64,000 nt of DNA from Scylla paramamosain (GCF_035594125.1 NC_087173.1:13819255-13883254), one strand, 5' to 3'. Positions 1-12,512 are shown, counted from the stretch's first letter. The notes: generated by a model from the sequence alone, not told the origin. Numbers and translations: made by a program.

Positions 1-309
1 GGCTATTATTCTAAGAAGTTGTTACCATATCAAAGGGCTTACAGCACTATTGAGAAAGAGGCTTTGGGCCTAGTGCTGAGTTTGAGTCATTTTGAAGTGT
101 ACGTCAGAGGGACGGGACAGCCTGTGCAGGTCTTCACCGACCACAATCCGCTCATTTTCTTGCATAAAATGAAAAACTCCAATCAGAGGCTGATGAGGTG
201 GTGCCTGGTCTTACAGGACTATAACTTAGAGATTCACCATGTGAAAGGCAGTGAGAATATTATTGCCTATGCCTTGTCCCGCGCACCACCTAGTCGTGAG
301 GCATCCTAA
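1..309 (+). pseudogene. Ty3/gypsy-type pol C-terminus (RNase H), partial
   Basis: The reading frame enters from outside the window and ends at TAA 307-309. It encodes the C-terminal RNase H part of a Ty3/gypsy polymerase: an early STIEKEALG block, then TDHNPLIFL, then a YNLEIHHVKG block, then the terminal ALSR motif. The usual motif is ADALSR; here it is AYALSR, so the aspartate normally taken as the last catalytic acidic residue is replaced by tyrosine. The stop comes only about 12 codons after this motif and is followed by a polypurine tract and an LTR, so no integrase lies downstream as it would in standard gypsy elements. That suits a lineage with integrase upstream of reverse transcriptase (Gmr1-like), or a deletion. 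Confidence 0.85.
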
Positions 310-331
310 TCAGGTGCCTCACGCCTCTTTT

Positions 332-341
332 GGGAAGGGGA
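332..341 (+). other. polypurine tract of the gypsy-type element
   Basis: The purine run GGGAAGGGGA lies immediately before a TGTCATG LTR start. This is where a plus-strand primer for retroelement DNA synthesis is expected. Confidence 0.55.
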
Positions 342-1430
342 TGTCATGTTATTGGCCGAGTTTACCTTGAATGGGATCACGTTTTCTTAGTGTCCCCGTG
401 TTCCGGTTACCTGCCATTCGGACATTATCCTTATTATTGTTATAAGTAGTGTAAGGCTTATTTACCCATTTTATATCATGTAGTATTATTCTCTTCATAA
501 TTTAAGTTCTCTATATCTTTATATGTATAAGGAAGGGAGTATAATTGAGGTGAAATACGTTGAAAACGAGGGGAGCTTGAGTGGGCAACAACACATTCCA
601 AGGAGGGGAAAAATCAGAGCGCCTTAGGTCGTGAGGAAAGGTGGAGGGAAGGCGTCTCTCAGGGGAGGATTTTGGTGTGGATTGGTGATGGAGTGAGTTT
701 GTGGAGGTATTAGTGGTGTAGCGGTATAACCTTGATATCCAGGATCAGGTTAGTGAGTCTTTTGTGGTACCAAGAGCTCTTGTCCGCTGAAATTCGGTTG
801 TTGAGTTGTGCCGGTGACGCTGTTGGAAGGGGTCATAGGTCAAACTGGCAGCCATTTTGTGAGTGGAGGTTGTGGTGTTAACCTTGGAAGTTGGTGTTGT
901 GGTGTACTGATGATTTTGGGGACGATGTTATGGTGTTATGAGTAATCTTTGGTGATAATGGTAATCTCTTGTGAGGTTTGAGGAGGTGAAATTCGGGAAT
1001 TATTGTCTGGGGACGCGGAAATGGCGTCCGGGTAAATTCCTGCGGTTGAGGGGAAACATTTCTGTGACTGGTGGAGGTGTAAACGGGTTCTGGTGACGTG
1101 GGAAGTGACGAGAACGTCATGTAGTAACGTGTGCTACCTCATGTTGTTTGTGAATTATTATTAGTATTAATATATGTGCTTGTAACATGGAATAATCGTG
1201 TTTTCTATCCCCCCCCCAACAACAATCTGGTATTAGAGGTAATTCCAGGTGTGCTGAGTCAAGGTAAAGGTGGAGTAAGAGATCATTCTGACGATTTCGG
1301 ATAGGTCGGGTAGGCACTCGAAGCCTTTAAAAATCCAGACCTTTAAAACTTTCCGGGATCAGTGTAACGTCCACTTTCTTGGAGAGATAACCGGTATCGT
1401 ACGATCGCAGGTAGGTAGGCGATCGTGACA
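342..1430 (+). repeat. probable 3' LTR of the gypsy-type element
   Basis: The segment starts TGTCATG directly after a polypurine tract and ends CGTGACA, giving a short terminal inverted repeat (TGTCA/TGACA). A Jockey/BS-like LINE begins at the next base. The length, about 1.09 kb, is plausible for an LTR. The short open frames inside are not convincing genes. The 3' boundary is inferred from the inverted ends and the abutting element; a second LTR would settle it but lies outside the window. Confidence 0.5.
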
Positions 1431-2640
1431 CACCCTTCACTCAAAAATTTTAAAATCATCATGGCGACTCCTACACCAGCCTCGGAGTCCCCATCTGGGG
1501 AGGGGACCATAAATGTCCCCAGGTCGGACTGCCTTTCTGTCGACGACCCAAAGTGTCTTGACACCCCCCTCAACTTTTCTTCATTAATTTCTGCAACATT
1601 CGCGGTCTAAGATCTAATTTTCAATCTGTAGAACACCACCTCTCCTCTTCTAAACCTCCTCATCTTTTTCCTCACTGAAAGTCAGGTGTCTGAGGCAACT
1701 GACAGTAACCCCTTTTCTGTTCCCTCCTACTTTCTCTATCCTCATTTTCGATCCAAAGCTGGATGCTGCATTTATGTGCGCAATGACTTAACCTGCTCTC
1801 GTGCCCACGCTCTTGAATCTTCCACCATCTTGCTACGACTACAGAGTCACTCATACTAAATTTATCATCTGTGCTGTATACCTCTCACCTAACTCCTCTG
1901 ACTGGAAGTTAAGTAGTCAAAGAATTTCTTATAAAGAGGAGCACATTCTGACCCTCTTCCCTTTTGCAGAGATCTCCATTCTTGGAGACTTCAATGTTCA
2001 CCACCAGCTTTGGCTTTCCTCTTGCCGTTCTAAGACGTCTCCGCCAGTTTTTCTCACCCCCCAGCTGCTAACTCTGTACAAGGGCCATCCATATCCGTCC
2101 ATGTATGGAGTATGATGCTTCACATGTCTGGGGGTTTCCACTCATACTGCTCTTCTAGGCAGGGTGTATCAAAAGCTTTTCGTCTCATCAACTCCTCTCC
2201 TCTTAACTGACTGTCTTCAGCCTCTCTCTCACCGCCGCAGTGTTGTATATCTAGCTCTCTTCTACCGCTATTTTCATACTAACGGGTCTTCTGATCTTGC
2301 TAACTGCATGCCTCCCCCTCCTTCCGTGGCTTCGCTGCACAAGACTTTCTTCTTTCTCTCACCCCTATTCTGTCCACCTCTCTGATGCAAGAGTTACTGG
2401 TTTTCTCAATCATTCATAGTTTTTTTTCTCTACCAAACTCTGGAACTCCCTGCCAGCTTCTGTATTTCCTTCCACCTTCTTATGAGTAGAATTCCTTCAA
2501 GAGGGAGGTTTCAAGACACTTATTCATCAATTTTTGACCACTGCTTTTGACACTTATGGGACTGGCATTTCAGTGGGCATATTTTTTTATTGTATTTTTG
2601 TTGCCCTTGACCAGTGTCCTTCCTACATAAAAAAAAAAAA
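1431..2640 (+). mobile_element. Jockey/BS-like LINE, internally deleted copy
   Basis: The 5' end matches the start of the longer copy at 21757, with the same CACCCTTCACTC opening and the same leader ATG context. The apurinic endonuclease part is recognisable from about 1570, including a VYLSPNSS block and the GDFNVHHQLW motif near 1985-2015. At about 2035 the sequence jumps from the endonuclease straight to the C-terminal region (LLTLYKG), and the whole reverse-transcriptase core is missing. The 3' end has the family tail and a terminal A-run at 2629-2640. It is a non-coding relic. Confidence 0.8.
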
Positions 2641-2800
2641 GACACTAGAGAGCTTTAAGATTAGACAGGTTTATGGATAGGGATAAGAAATAGAGAAAAA
2701 TAGGTAGATATATTTCATACAGAGACTGCCACGTCCCTGCATGAAGAAGCCTGGTCGCTTCTTGCAGCTTCCCTTATTTCTTATGTTCTTATGTGCGTGC
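2641..2800 (+). mobile_element. CR1-like LINE 3' end fragment
   Basis: This matches the 3' ends at 20420-20600 and 38560-38705. It shares the ACTGCCACGT block, a GCTTCTTGCAGCTTCCC block and a terminal TTCTTATG octamer repeat (about 2775-2793). Short tandem 3' repeats instead of poly(A) are typical of CR1/L2-type LINEs. Confidence 0.7.
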
Positions 2801-4660
2801 ACGTGGAGGCATCCCCAACACTTTCACTCTGCTTCTTTCCACTTTGACCAAGAACGGTCTGAAGCAATCCACTCCAGCTGACGAGAATGATGCCAGCATG
2901 GGGGTTAGTCTCGGTCCTCAGGCAGGTGGTGTGTGTGGAATCCAGTAAGTGTGACGTAACATGCTCCCATCCTGCGTGAACTGTCAAGTAAGTTCTCATG
3001 CACTCTTGTAGAATCAATTTTGTGTGATATGATGATCTCTCTCCGTATGAGCATGGAAATGGGATACCGACTTGTAGCAGGCAACGGTGCGTGGTCCAGC
3101 CGTCCACATGGAGTAAAATCCACCCTCACCCATGAAGGGTTCCACTCGACAGATCGAATGCTTCCTCTGTAGTTTTTTTTCTTTGACTTTAACTTTAGGT
3201 TCATCTCTTCTTTGCACGTTGTGGTTTGAACAACTCTTAATATCACCATCTCAGCATGTTTGATCTGAAATGATGCAGTTGGTAAGTGATAACGTCTCCC
3301 ATGTCCTCCCGCCTGTAGCATCGGGGAATTTGAAAGACCGTCAGTTGTGGTAACTCCTCTAGCCAAGCCAACTAGGACCTGTGGTGATTTAGCAGGAGGG
3401 AGGCATCCATCCTTCCTTTCGGTTGCACTCGTCCTGAAAGATCTTCTTCGCCTTCGTCTTAATCATTACAGGACTGACCAGTCCAAGAGGGTCATACACG
3501 GAACTGCTCACCCTCAGTACTCCCCTCACAGCTAGTTGATTGATCCCTTTCCAGATCCTGTTTTGTAGCCAGTGCGTCCTTACTCAGATCTATTCTTATT
3601 CATGTCTCTCTCTGTAGGACACAGTGTACTACTACTATGTCTCCTTATGGTTACTACTAACCCCACTTTGTTAGCAGAAATCCTCTCTTTGTGAGCATTT
3701 GTTGAAGATCGCGAGTAAATCTGGAGGCATTTTCGGTGGAGGTACTGAAAGAATCAAGTTGTCCACGTACAAGCCTCTCCATGCTTAGTTTACTACTGGC
3801 CATGCGATATTCTTCCTCACAGTCGGTCAAACTCAAAGTTCATTGCAATGCATAAGCAGCACAGGAGGGACTCCATACACACCCGAAAAGACATACCCGT
3901 CATTCGGTAGGCGCGCGTTACCCTCCTTAGGTCCCCATCTTTCCACTAAAGGAATCTTAAGGAGTCTCGGTGAAGAGGGGTCACGCCAGCTTGATGAGAA
4001 ACATTGCCTTCACATCATTAGCCATCGCGGCAATCAGTTCACTTCGGAAACGCAGAAGGGCACCCACCAGTTTGCTATTTAGGTCAGGAACCTGCATCAC
4101 TCCGTCTTTGAGGGAAACGTTGTTGTACTTCGCTGCGCAAACAAAGCCTTCACTTTCTCAGGTTTGTTTGGGTTCATGAGTGGATGGTGAGGCAGGCACC
4201 AGGTTACTCCTCGTGGTCCTTCACGTTCAGACGCTGGCATCGCTCTTTAACAGCAATTGTTCTCTCTCTCTCCTGCATATCGTCGTCTGAAGTCCGGATC
4301 CCTAGCGAGGCGTCGTCTGTCCCTTCAAGCGTTTCTGCGCCATCTCGTTGTTGTTGTTTGGCAGATCCGGTTCTTCATCTCGAAATGGTGTGGGTAATTC
4401 GTGATGGCCGGCTACCGCTCTGGTGGTAGATGTCCACAGTTGCAACACTTGCTTGTCTTCCAGCAACATTGCTGAGTTCTCACCCGCTGAATGCCACGTG
4501 CCTTCGCCCTCCCAGAGTTTTCGTACTAAAGACATCGCCGGGCGTTCGTGGGCTATCCCCATCCTTGCGTCCTCGGTGCTTACAACCACCCCGTAGGGTT
4601 GGAGACACGAGATGGCATCTGGGAAGCGAGAGAGCAGCGAATAACTGAACTCGAGAGGAG
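2800..4660 (-). mobile_element. BEL/Pao retrotransposon pol relic
   Basis: Minus-strand fragments, in order, match a BEL/Pao polyprotein. A peptidase-to-RT linker containing PFRDEEPDLPNNN lies near 4350-4410. An RT-like stretch with DLNSKLVGALLRFRSEL lies near 4050-4120. A FGCVWSPSCAAYAL block lies near 3800-3860. The diagnostic SVYDPLGLVSPV lies near 3475-3515, and FQIPRCYR-like residues near 3295-3335. Many frameshifts and stops show long decay. No LTR was found. Confidence 0.7.
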
Positions 4661-4970
4661 AATTTTGTGAGTAATTAATTACTACTGTAAATTACGCACG
4701 AAATAAACTCTACTACACCTCACTTCATATTATGGTTTTCACATTTAAAGGCAACTTAACCTGTTCCCCCTGCCATTACCTGCTATATTACGTTGCATAC
4801 TACAAAGTTTTCAAGCTGAATTAACAACCCCATACTACTTATCATACATACTCTTGGTTTCTCCATCCGTTTGCTGATCAGCCCCGTCCTCTTTGCCTCT
4901 CCAGTCCCTACTAGTTAGTAAAGGAGGCGGCTTCTGATAAAGTGGTGAAGGTGTTTAAGATAGCAACCCA
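4661..4970. other. no gene seen
   Basis: AT-rich unique-looking DNA lies between the BEL/Pao relic and the inverted-repeat/minisatellite block. No open frame or repeat is supported here. Confidence 0.4.
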
Positions 4971-5082
4971 CGAGGATGACAAGGTGCGAACGTTGAAGAC
5001 TGCTGGTCAGCAACATATTGAGCAATTAATTAATCATTTTCATCCACCTCAATCAAACGTTCGCACCTTCCTGTCGTCCTCG
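4971..5082. repeat. imperfect inverted repeat, 24-27 bp arms
   Basis: Arm one (4971-4994, CGAGGATGAC then AAGGTGCGAACGTT) is complementary to arm two (5056-5082), apart from a few mismatches and a three-base difference. The spacer is 61 bp. Confidence 0.75.
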
Positions 5083-5093
5083 CGGATTGCTTC

Positions 5094-5214
5094 TGTTTGC
5101 CGCAGAAGCAAGCGTCCCTCCTTCACCTCAATCCTTGTTTGCCGCAGAAGCAAGCGTCCCTCCTTCACCTCAATCCTTGTTTGCCGCAGAAGCAAGCGTC
5201 CCTCCTTCACCTCG
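5094..5214 (+). repeat. 42-bp minisatellite, three copies
   Basis: Units start at 5094, 5136 and 5178 with TGTTTGCCGCAGAAGCAAGC. The copies are nearly identical. 42 is a multiple of three, so the overlapping open frame repeats a 14-residue unit, but nothing else indicates coding. Confidence 0.9.
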
Positions 5215-6930
<1,716 letters not shown>

Positions 6931-6938
6931 CACATCAC

Positions 6939-7030
6939 CTGTTATAGGATAAAAGACAGCAGCAGTTGTGGCTGTAGTGTTCCAGGGTGCCATGACAGCG
7001 ACGCATGAGGGAACGCAATGACGAGGACTG
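6939..7030 (-). other. exon-like segment, diverged relative of the 7.5-9.2 kb copies
   Basis: On the minus strand an open segment ends TAACAG before GTGATG and includes a TTATTAAV-type peptide. This resembles the ATTAAVGAAGNYI segment of the copy ending at 7494. The similarity is short, so this may be chance or a diverged duplicate. Confidence 0.25.
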
Positions 7031-7149
7031 CAATGAAGTTCGACAGGTAAGTGGAAAAAAATGGAACGTCAAAAGAGAAAACCAAAAATAGTAGAAAACA
7101 ATAAGCAAATACACAATACTCGTCAAACACACGCACACACACACACACA

Positions 7150-7680
7150 CACATTATTCTATCGGCATCTTGATCTCTTTCTTCAAAGCCTTAAAAATTA
7201 AAAACTTGGAGTGAAGAGAAGGAAAAATGGAGAGAGAAAGGTTGAAAAAACTTGAAAGTCTGATTGGAATCTGGAACCGAACAAAAAATGGAATCTGGAA
7301 CCGAACAAAAAATATACCAAGAAATTTACACAATCAAAAATGCACAAATATGAAGGCTTTTAAATCTTTGTAAAGTTACAGTAACTCGAAAGAAAAAAAG
7401 AGAGAGAGAGAGGGGGGGGAGAGGAGATAGATGATAGCCTAAACGAGCGGTGAAGAATACGGGAAAGAGAGAAAGCTTTGCCTTGAAACTCACCAATGTA
7501 GTTGCCGGCAGCACCAACAGCAGCCGTGGTGGCGAGGCGGCGGCGTGTGACGAAGAGCAAGACAAGTAACATCAAGACGAAGAAAGAATGAGGAAGTAAA
7601 TGACAATACGTTTACGTGCAAGAAGCAAGAATCCCTAAAGGAGGACAATAAAAAGAAGGATGTGGATGACAGGATGATCA
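7150..7680 (-). repeat. duplicated block, copy 1 (contains exon-like segment)
   Basis: This block shares with 8850-9260 the sequence AGCCTAAACGAGCGGTGA (7436-7453 and 9133-9150) and the flanking GAATAC...GGGA context. It shares with 7770-8280 an A/G-rich stretch and a TTGAAACTCACCAAT junction. Within it, GGAATCTGGAACCGAAC is tandemly doubled (about 7267-7315). Confidence 0.7.
7494..7580 (-). other. exon-like segment with canonical donor, copy 1
   Basis: The minus strand reads LLVLLFVTRRRLATTAAVGA, then AGNYI, ending at a GTGAGT donor (7493-7492). Copies with the same junction end at 8071 and 9199. The hydrophobic run followed by basic residues could be a membrane segment. No acceptor was identified, and the product is not recognised. 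Confidence 0.35.
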
Positions 7681-7738
7681 TCTTAAGACTGCTACAGGAC
7701 TATACGATCATCTTCAGACTGCTACAGGACTATACCAC
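7680..7738 (+). repeat. 29-bp tandem duplication
   Basis: The unit ATCATCTTMAGACTGCTACA plus GGACTATAC occurs twice in a row with one substitution. Confidence 0.85.
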
Positions 7739-7974
7739 CCATAGGCACGCATGTACACTAACTATCCTTTCTTAATTAAATATTGTTCTCTCGGTATCTT
7801 GCAAAAACGAAAACCGAGTGAGAAAATGGAGAGAAAAAAAGTGAAGAAAAAATGTGGGATAAAAGTTTTATCAGAATCTGATTCCGAAAAAAAGAGTAAG
7901 GAATTTGTCTAAAATCATGTAAACGAAGTCTATATCATCTAAAGTTACATTACCAGAATCAGAACACACACACA

Positions 7975-7978
<4 letters not shown>

Positions 7979-8036
<58 letters not shown>
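7979..8036. repeat. (GA)n microsatellite
   Basis: About 29 uninterrupted GA units inside duplicated block copy 2. Confidence 0.97.
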
Positions 8037-8042
<6 letters not shown>

Positions 8043-8070
8043 CTTTGGGATTGCACGTCTTGAAACTCAC

Positions 8071-8145
8071 CAATAAATAAAGCTGACAGGGAGAGGTGGC
8101 GGCGAGTGACGAGGAGCAGGACAAGGACCATCAAGACAAAAGAGA
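8071..8145 (-). other. exon-like segment with canonical donor, copy 2
   Basis: The minus strand reads VLMVLVLLLVTRRHL then ALFI, ending at a GTGAGT donor (8070-8069). The VLLxVTRR core matches the copy ending at 7494. Confidence 0.35.
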
Positions 8146-8280
8146 AAAGAATGATGAAGTAGTAAAAGAAAAAGAATGATGAAGTAGTAAAAGGAAATAT
8201 TTTCAAGTCCATGGGAAGAGAGCAGAAAAGGCAGACAAGATGTGGAAGTGGACGAGAGAAAGGAATTTAAGACTACAACA

Positions 8281-8849
8281 AGATTAGTGAAACTGCGTGC
8301 ATGTAGTCCTTCCCTGATTGCTGCCGGTCCCCACTTTACTCGCTAGCTGTGAGGTATCGTCCTTACCTATCGTCTGACAAGCCAATTTTCGCTTTGCACT
8401 CTGATGCCAAGGATTCTTAACTTCTTCACTGCTATTTGGCACGCTGAGACATCTCTTCCTTTTTGACAGCCGCCTCCAAACATTATCCTGGGTAGAAATT
8501 ACAGAACATACTCTTTAATTCTCTCGTTTGTTGTAGACGCTCACAGATATTTCATACATTGTTTCTAGTGCTGTGAATTGTTGCATGTTGCAGTGAAAAT
8601 TAATTAATGAGCGAGAAGTTACTGATCTCCCTGAGCATACATATAGAGGCGATCATGAAGAGGGAGCAGATATATTCTCCTTCACCCCCTCCTACATGAA
8701 AAACAGGATTAGATGAGTGGTTTAAGAAAATTCCCAGGCTTACTCACTGATCAGGATGCCATGAACTCTACGCTTTCCCTGAGGTGTATACATATATAGC
8801 TCGCTTTGGTCTAACACGTGATCTCCAAGACCGTGGTGGTGAACATTAC
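8281..8849. other. no gene seen
   Basis: Unique-looking DNA between duplicated blocks 2 and 3. No supported coding frame or repeat was found. Confidence 0.4.
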
Positions 8850-9012
8850 ACGCAGATATTGTTTCCTCGGTATCCTGCTCTCTTGCTTTAACGCCTTAGA
8901 ATTTATTCAAGAAAAATAAATGGAAGCTGAGAGAAAGGAAATGGGGACAAGAAAAGCATGAGAAAAAAAAATCACGTAAATAAACACGATATTTTTAAAT
9001 AATTTATTCCAA

Positions 9013-9089
<77 letters not shown>

Positions 9090-9260
9090 TGAAAGTGGTG
9101 AAAAGAAAGAGAAAGGGGAAGGGAAAGATGACAGCCTAAACGAGCGGTGAGGAATACAGGAGAGAGGGAAAAAAAAAGGTTTGGGACGCAAGGCTCACCA
9201 ATAAAGTTGACGGCAGCATCAACAGGGACGGTGGTGGCGTGTGGTGAGGAAAATCTATGA
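8850..9260 (-). repeat. duplicated block, copy 3
   Basis: It carries the AGCCTAAACGAGCGGTGA match to copy 1 at 9133-9150. It also has an exon-like segment (TTVPVDAAVNFI) ending at 9199 before a GTGAGC donor (9198-9197), and a (GA)n run at 9017-9088. Confidence 0.65.
9017..9088. repeat. (GA)n microsatellite
   Basis: A GA run with one A interruption near 9059. Confidence 0.97.
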
Positions 9261-9655
9261 AAAATGTATATAGTGCAAGAATTTAAAAATATCAACAGAA
9301 ATCAACGGACTGTTCCATTGCCTTAGAATACAAGATGAACAAGACAACAACACAAGTGCAGAGGCAACCGAGAAATTGTGGCTGGATGGTTGAAGTGCAT
9401 AAAAGAAGGGAACAAACGAATGAGGACAGCAGTTTACACGAGGAAAGAGAATGAAACACGAACAAAGAGCGAGAGAAGGATGAAGCGCATCAAGTGTTAA
9501 CCAAACAAAACTTAATATCACGTAAAGTTTATAATCTCTTAAAATCCTGTTTCTTAAGAACCGCTGATAACACTAAACAATATATACACGAGCGAGCAAA
9601 TGTGGCTATTGAATTTTAATACAACTTGCGATGAGAGCTGTAAAACTCATCCCCG
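9261..9655. other. no gene seen
   Basis: A-rich DNA. Short minus-strand open frames have low-complexity Ser/Leu/Phe composition and no recognisable domain. Confidence 0.35.
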
Positions 9656-9769
9656 ACACACACACAAAAATAAAAATAAATAAATAAAATAAATAATAAT
9701 AATAATAATAAAATAAAAATAATATATGTAGATAAATAATATATGTAGATAATTAAATATGCAAATTAT

Positions 9770-9836
<67 letters not shown>

Positions 9837-9870
9837 GCGAATAAATTAATAAATAATAAATTAATTTAAT
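9656..9870. repeat. AT-rich tract with (TAA)n microsatellite
   Basis: Interspersed AAATA units are followed by an uninterrupted TAA run at about 9772-9834. Confidence 0.95.
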
Positions 9871-9936
9871 ATAAAATACTTGTCATAGCAACGGCATCGG
9901 TAGTAAGAGACGATGAAGTGTGTGTGTGTGTGTGTG

Positions 9937-10115
9937 ACCACACACCGAAACAGCGAGGTCACAACCCCTCGGGTTACATCCCTTACCTACTTGCTACTAG
10001 GTGAACAGGGGCTACACATTAAGAGGCTCACCCATTTGCCTCGTCGCTCCCGGGATTCCAACCCAGGCCTTCTTGGTTGTGAGCCGAGCGTGCTAACAAC
10101 CACTACACTACGCGG
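9937..10115 (-). mobile_element. tRNA-derived SINE
   Basis: Read on the minus strand, the element starts with a tRNA-like head. The A box TAGTGTAGTGG lies near 10100-10112 and the B box GGGTTGGAATCCC at 10064-10052. A body with CACCTAGTAGCAAGTAGGT and GGGATGTAACCCGAGGGG follows. (GT)n tracts flank both ends. It cannot fold as a complete tRNA, because the head runs on into an unrelated body. Confidence 0.85.
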
Positions 10116-10444
10116 TGTGTGTGTGTGTGTGTGTGTGTGATACAAGGAAGAATAGGAGAATAGAAAAATACGAGAAAAATTAAGAAAATCCAAATAAAAT
10201 GTGGAAGAGGGAAATACACACGTACAAACACACAAAATAAACAAAATAGAATAAGAAATAATAATGTGAATAAAAAGCACGAGAAGAAAAGAAAAGAGAA
10301 AACAGACAAAATATTGCAACGAAGGAAAAAAAAAAAGTCACCGTACAAGAGCGAGTAGCAGTACACCAGGCGGAGGAAGAGAACGGGGAATAACAGAAAA
10401 CGGGAAGGAGAGGGATACTGCAGAAACCCGCTCGCCACGCCACA

Positions 10445-10488
<44 letters not shown>

Positions 10489-10516
10489 TCGCCGCCGCCG
10501 CCGCCGCCGCCGCCGC
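10445..10516. repeat. (CGT)n(CCG)n trinucleotide tract
   Basis: A CGT run (about 10445-10480) passes into a GCC run (10481-10516). Open frames over it encode homopolymers and are not treated as genes. Confidence 0.95.
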
Positions 10517-11007
10517 TCACCACAGCCACAGCCAACTTTCATGTCTCCTTGTTCCGGTTTCCTGTTACAAACCAAAGAAATTTGTGTAATCTCTAACACT
10601 TATAATGGCTTAATTTTCTGTGTTAACAAGAACTATAGTAAATGTTTGAATACGGATCGCAAGAGTTGAAGCTCCTATTATTATATTTGGTAAACAGGTG
10701 GTATACGTATCACAACCATCTAAAAGCGTTCATTCGTTATTGTTGTTGTTCCGTAATCCTCGTCAATAACAAATAACTGACTGCCTAATTATTTCAAGGA
10801 CTTGAAAACTTGCACCGAGACAGCAATGGAGTAAATATACTAGCAGCTTTTGGAAGTGAAACAAGAAATTATAAAGATCTGTGTAATTTATCACACGCAC
10901 GAGTAAGCGATAACAGAAAACTGAAAGGGAATCGACGAGAGGCAGACGCTGACAGAGAAAGAAAGACAGACAAGAGATAGACAAAGATAAACAGAAAGGG
11001 GCGAGGC

Positions 11008-11040
<33 letters not shown>

Positions 11041-11300
11041 GGTGGTGGCGGATGAAAAAAAAAAAAAAGACGCAAAGGTGGGGATCATAACAGAGGGTTA
11101 GTTAAAGAAAAGAGGAAAAGGGAAAGAGAAATATTCAGGGCAGAAGTCGGAAGCGCGAAGAGGATGATGAAAAATATATCAGCGAGACGCACGTCGCGTA
11201 CATTGCCAGTATTCAAGGAACTTTTAACATTAACACGCATCACGTAAATTATAATATTTTTAAACCATGAATCACCAGAAGGACGATTTACGATTAATTA
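10517..11300. other. no gene seen; short (CAGA)n
   Basis: AT-rich DNA with a CAGA run at about 11009-11040. No convincing exon was found. Confidence 0.4.
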
Positions 11301-11323
11301 CGAAATAGTTGGGAGGCAATTCT

Positions 11324-11352
11324 AGGAGGGAGGGAGGGAGGGAGGGAGGAAG
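11324..11352 (+). repeat. (GGGA)n run, G-quadruplex-capable
   Basis: At least six GGG blocks separated by single A residues occur on the plus strand. Confidence 0.85.
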
Positions 11353-12460
11353 GGAAACGAGGAGGGGGACGAGGAAAGAAAGTAGGGAAGGAAAAGAAGA
11401 GGATGGGGATGGAGGCGTGGAGAAAAAGTAACTAGTTAACGAGTAAAGGAGGAAACACATGAATCAGGGGGAAACGAGGGACTGAATGACCCTTGAAGAG
11501 CTTGTATCCTGTAATAATAATAATAATAATAATTAGTTGTAGTAGTAGTAGTACCACCAGCTAATACCACCAAATTACCATGAAAAGAAGCGATAATGAA
11601 GCCAAGTACATCTAACTTAGCCATCTAACATTCCCTTACTCCCCCTCCCCAGCCTCTCCTCCTTCCACGATGCACAACTCTCCATCCACCAGTGAAGGAA
11701 ATAAATCTCTGAAGAGGGAGGGAGGAAAGGGGAGAGAGAAGTGGTAGACAGGAGACAGCAAACGAACAAGAGAACGAAATTTATCATCTTGACGTTTAGA
11801 GCGGAGGGAGGGAGAAGGAAAACGGTGGAATGCTCCAAGAAACGAACTGACAGCCAAAGAAAGAACAGTGGAGGAGGAGGAAGGAGAGAGGAAAGCAGCA
11901 AGAAGTAACAGAGGCCAGCAGGGGGTAGAGTCTGAGGAAGGAGGCACGGGTGGAGGCAGGGAAGGTGGCAGGGGGCAGGATGGAAAGAAGATGAAGGGTA
12001 ATAATTGTAAACCTATTGGAAAAATTATCAATGTTCACGTGATACTGGGAATACTACCAAATATTTTAAAATCTCACTACTGATGCAGGAACAAATTAAC
12101 TTGAGAAGAGGCAAGAGGGAAGATAGAGAAGTACATAAAGGAGTGGGAGGGTGCAAAACGAGGAACGAGCGAAGGGTGGAGGAAGAGAACAAGTAAACAG
12201 TGAGGGAGGAGGAGAAAATGCCAACGAGTGGAGAAGCGAGGGAGAAAACAAGTAAACTGGTGATGATGGAGGGACGTAAAGAGTCTGAGTACCATTACCA
12301 ACATTTAAAAAAATAAAATAGATATACGTGTATCTTTGAAATATGAAAACAAAACTTACCCATAAAAATCATGAAAACTACATAAAAACTGTTTAAGAAC
12401 TACATCCAACTTGGAAATATGAAACAAAAACTTATCAAACTTATCTATAAACATCATGAA
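11353..12460. other. purine-rich DNA without identified genes
   Basis: Strong plus-strand purine bias (GGAGG/GAAGG) produces long Ser/Pro/Leu-rich open frames on the minus strand. These have no domain and no consistent splice context. A short (TAA)n lies at about 11513-11533. Confidence 0.4.
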
Positions 12461-12463
12461 AAC

Positions 12464-12510
<47 letters not shown>
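12464..12510. repeat. (CA)n microsatellite
   Basis: An uninterrupted CA run. Confidence 0.97.

Positions 12511-12512
<2 letters not shown>

Larger units (their letters stand above)
7770..8280 (-). repeat. duplicated block, copy 2
   Basis: It shares the CTCGGTATCTTG-type start with 8860 onward, and the TTGAAACTCACCAATAAA junction and an exon-like segment with copy 1. It contains a (GA)n run at 7979-8036. An AAAGAATGATGAAGTAGTAA unit is also doubled near 8145-8190. Confidence 0.6.

Noticed and set aside
9990..10115. Functional tRNA gene on the minus strand
   Set aside because: A and B boxes are present, but the acceptor stem cannot close and the sequence continues into a SINE body.
11617..12031. 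Minus-strand Pro/Ser/Leu-rich frames of 94-131 codons
   Set aside because: Purine-biased DNA produces overlapping frames in several phases with no motif or splice support.
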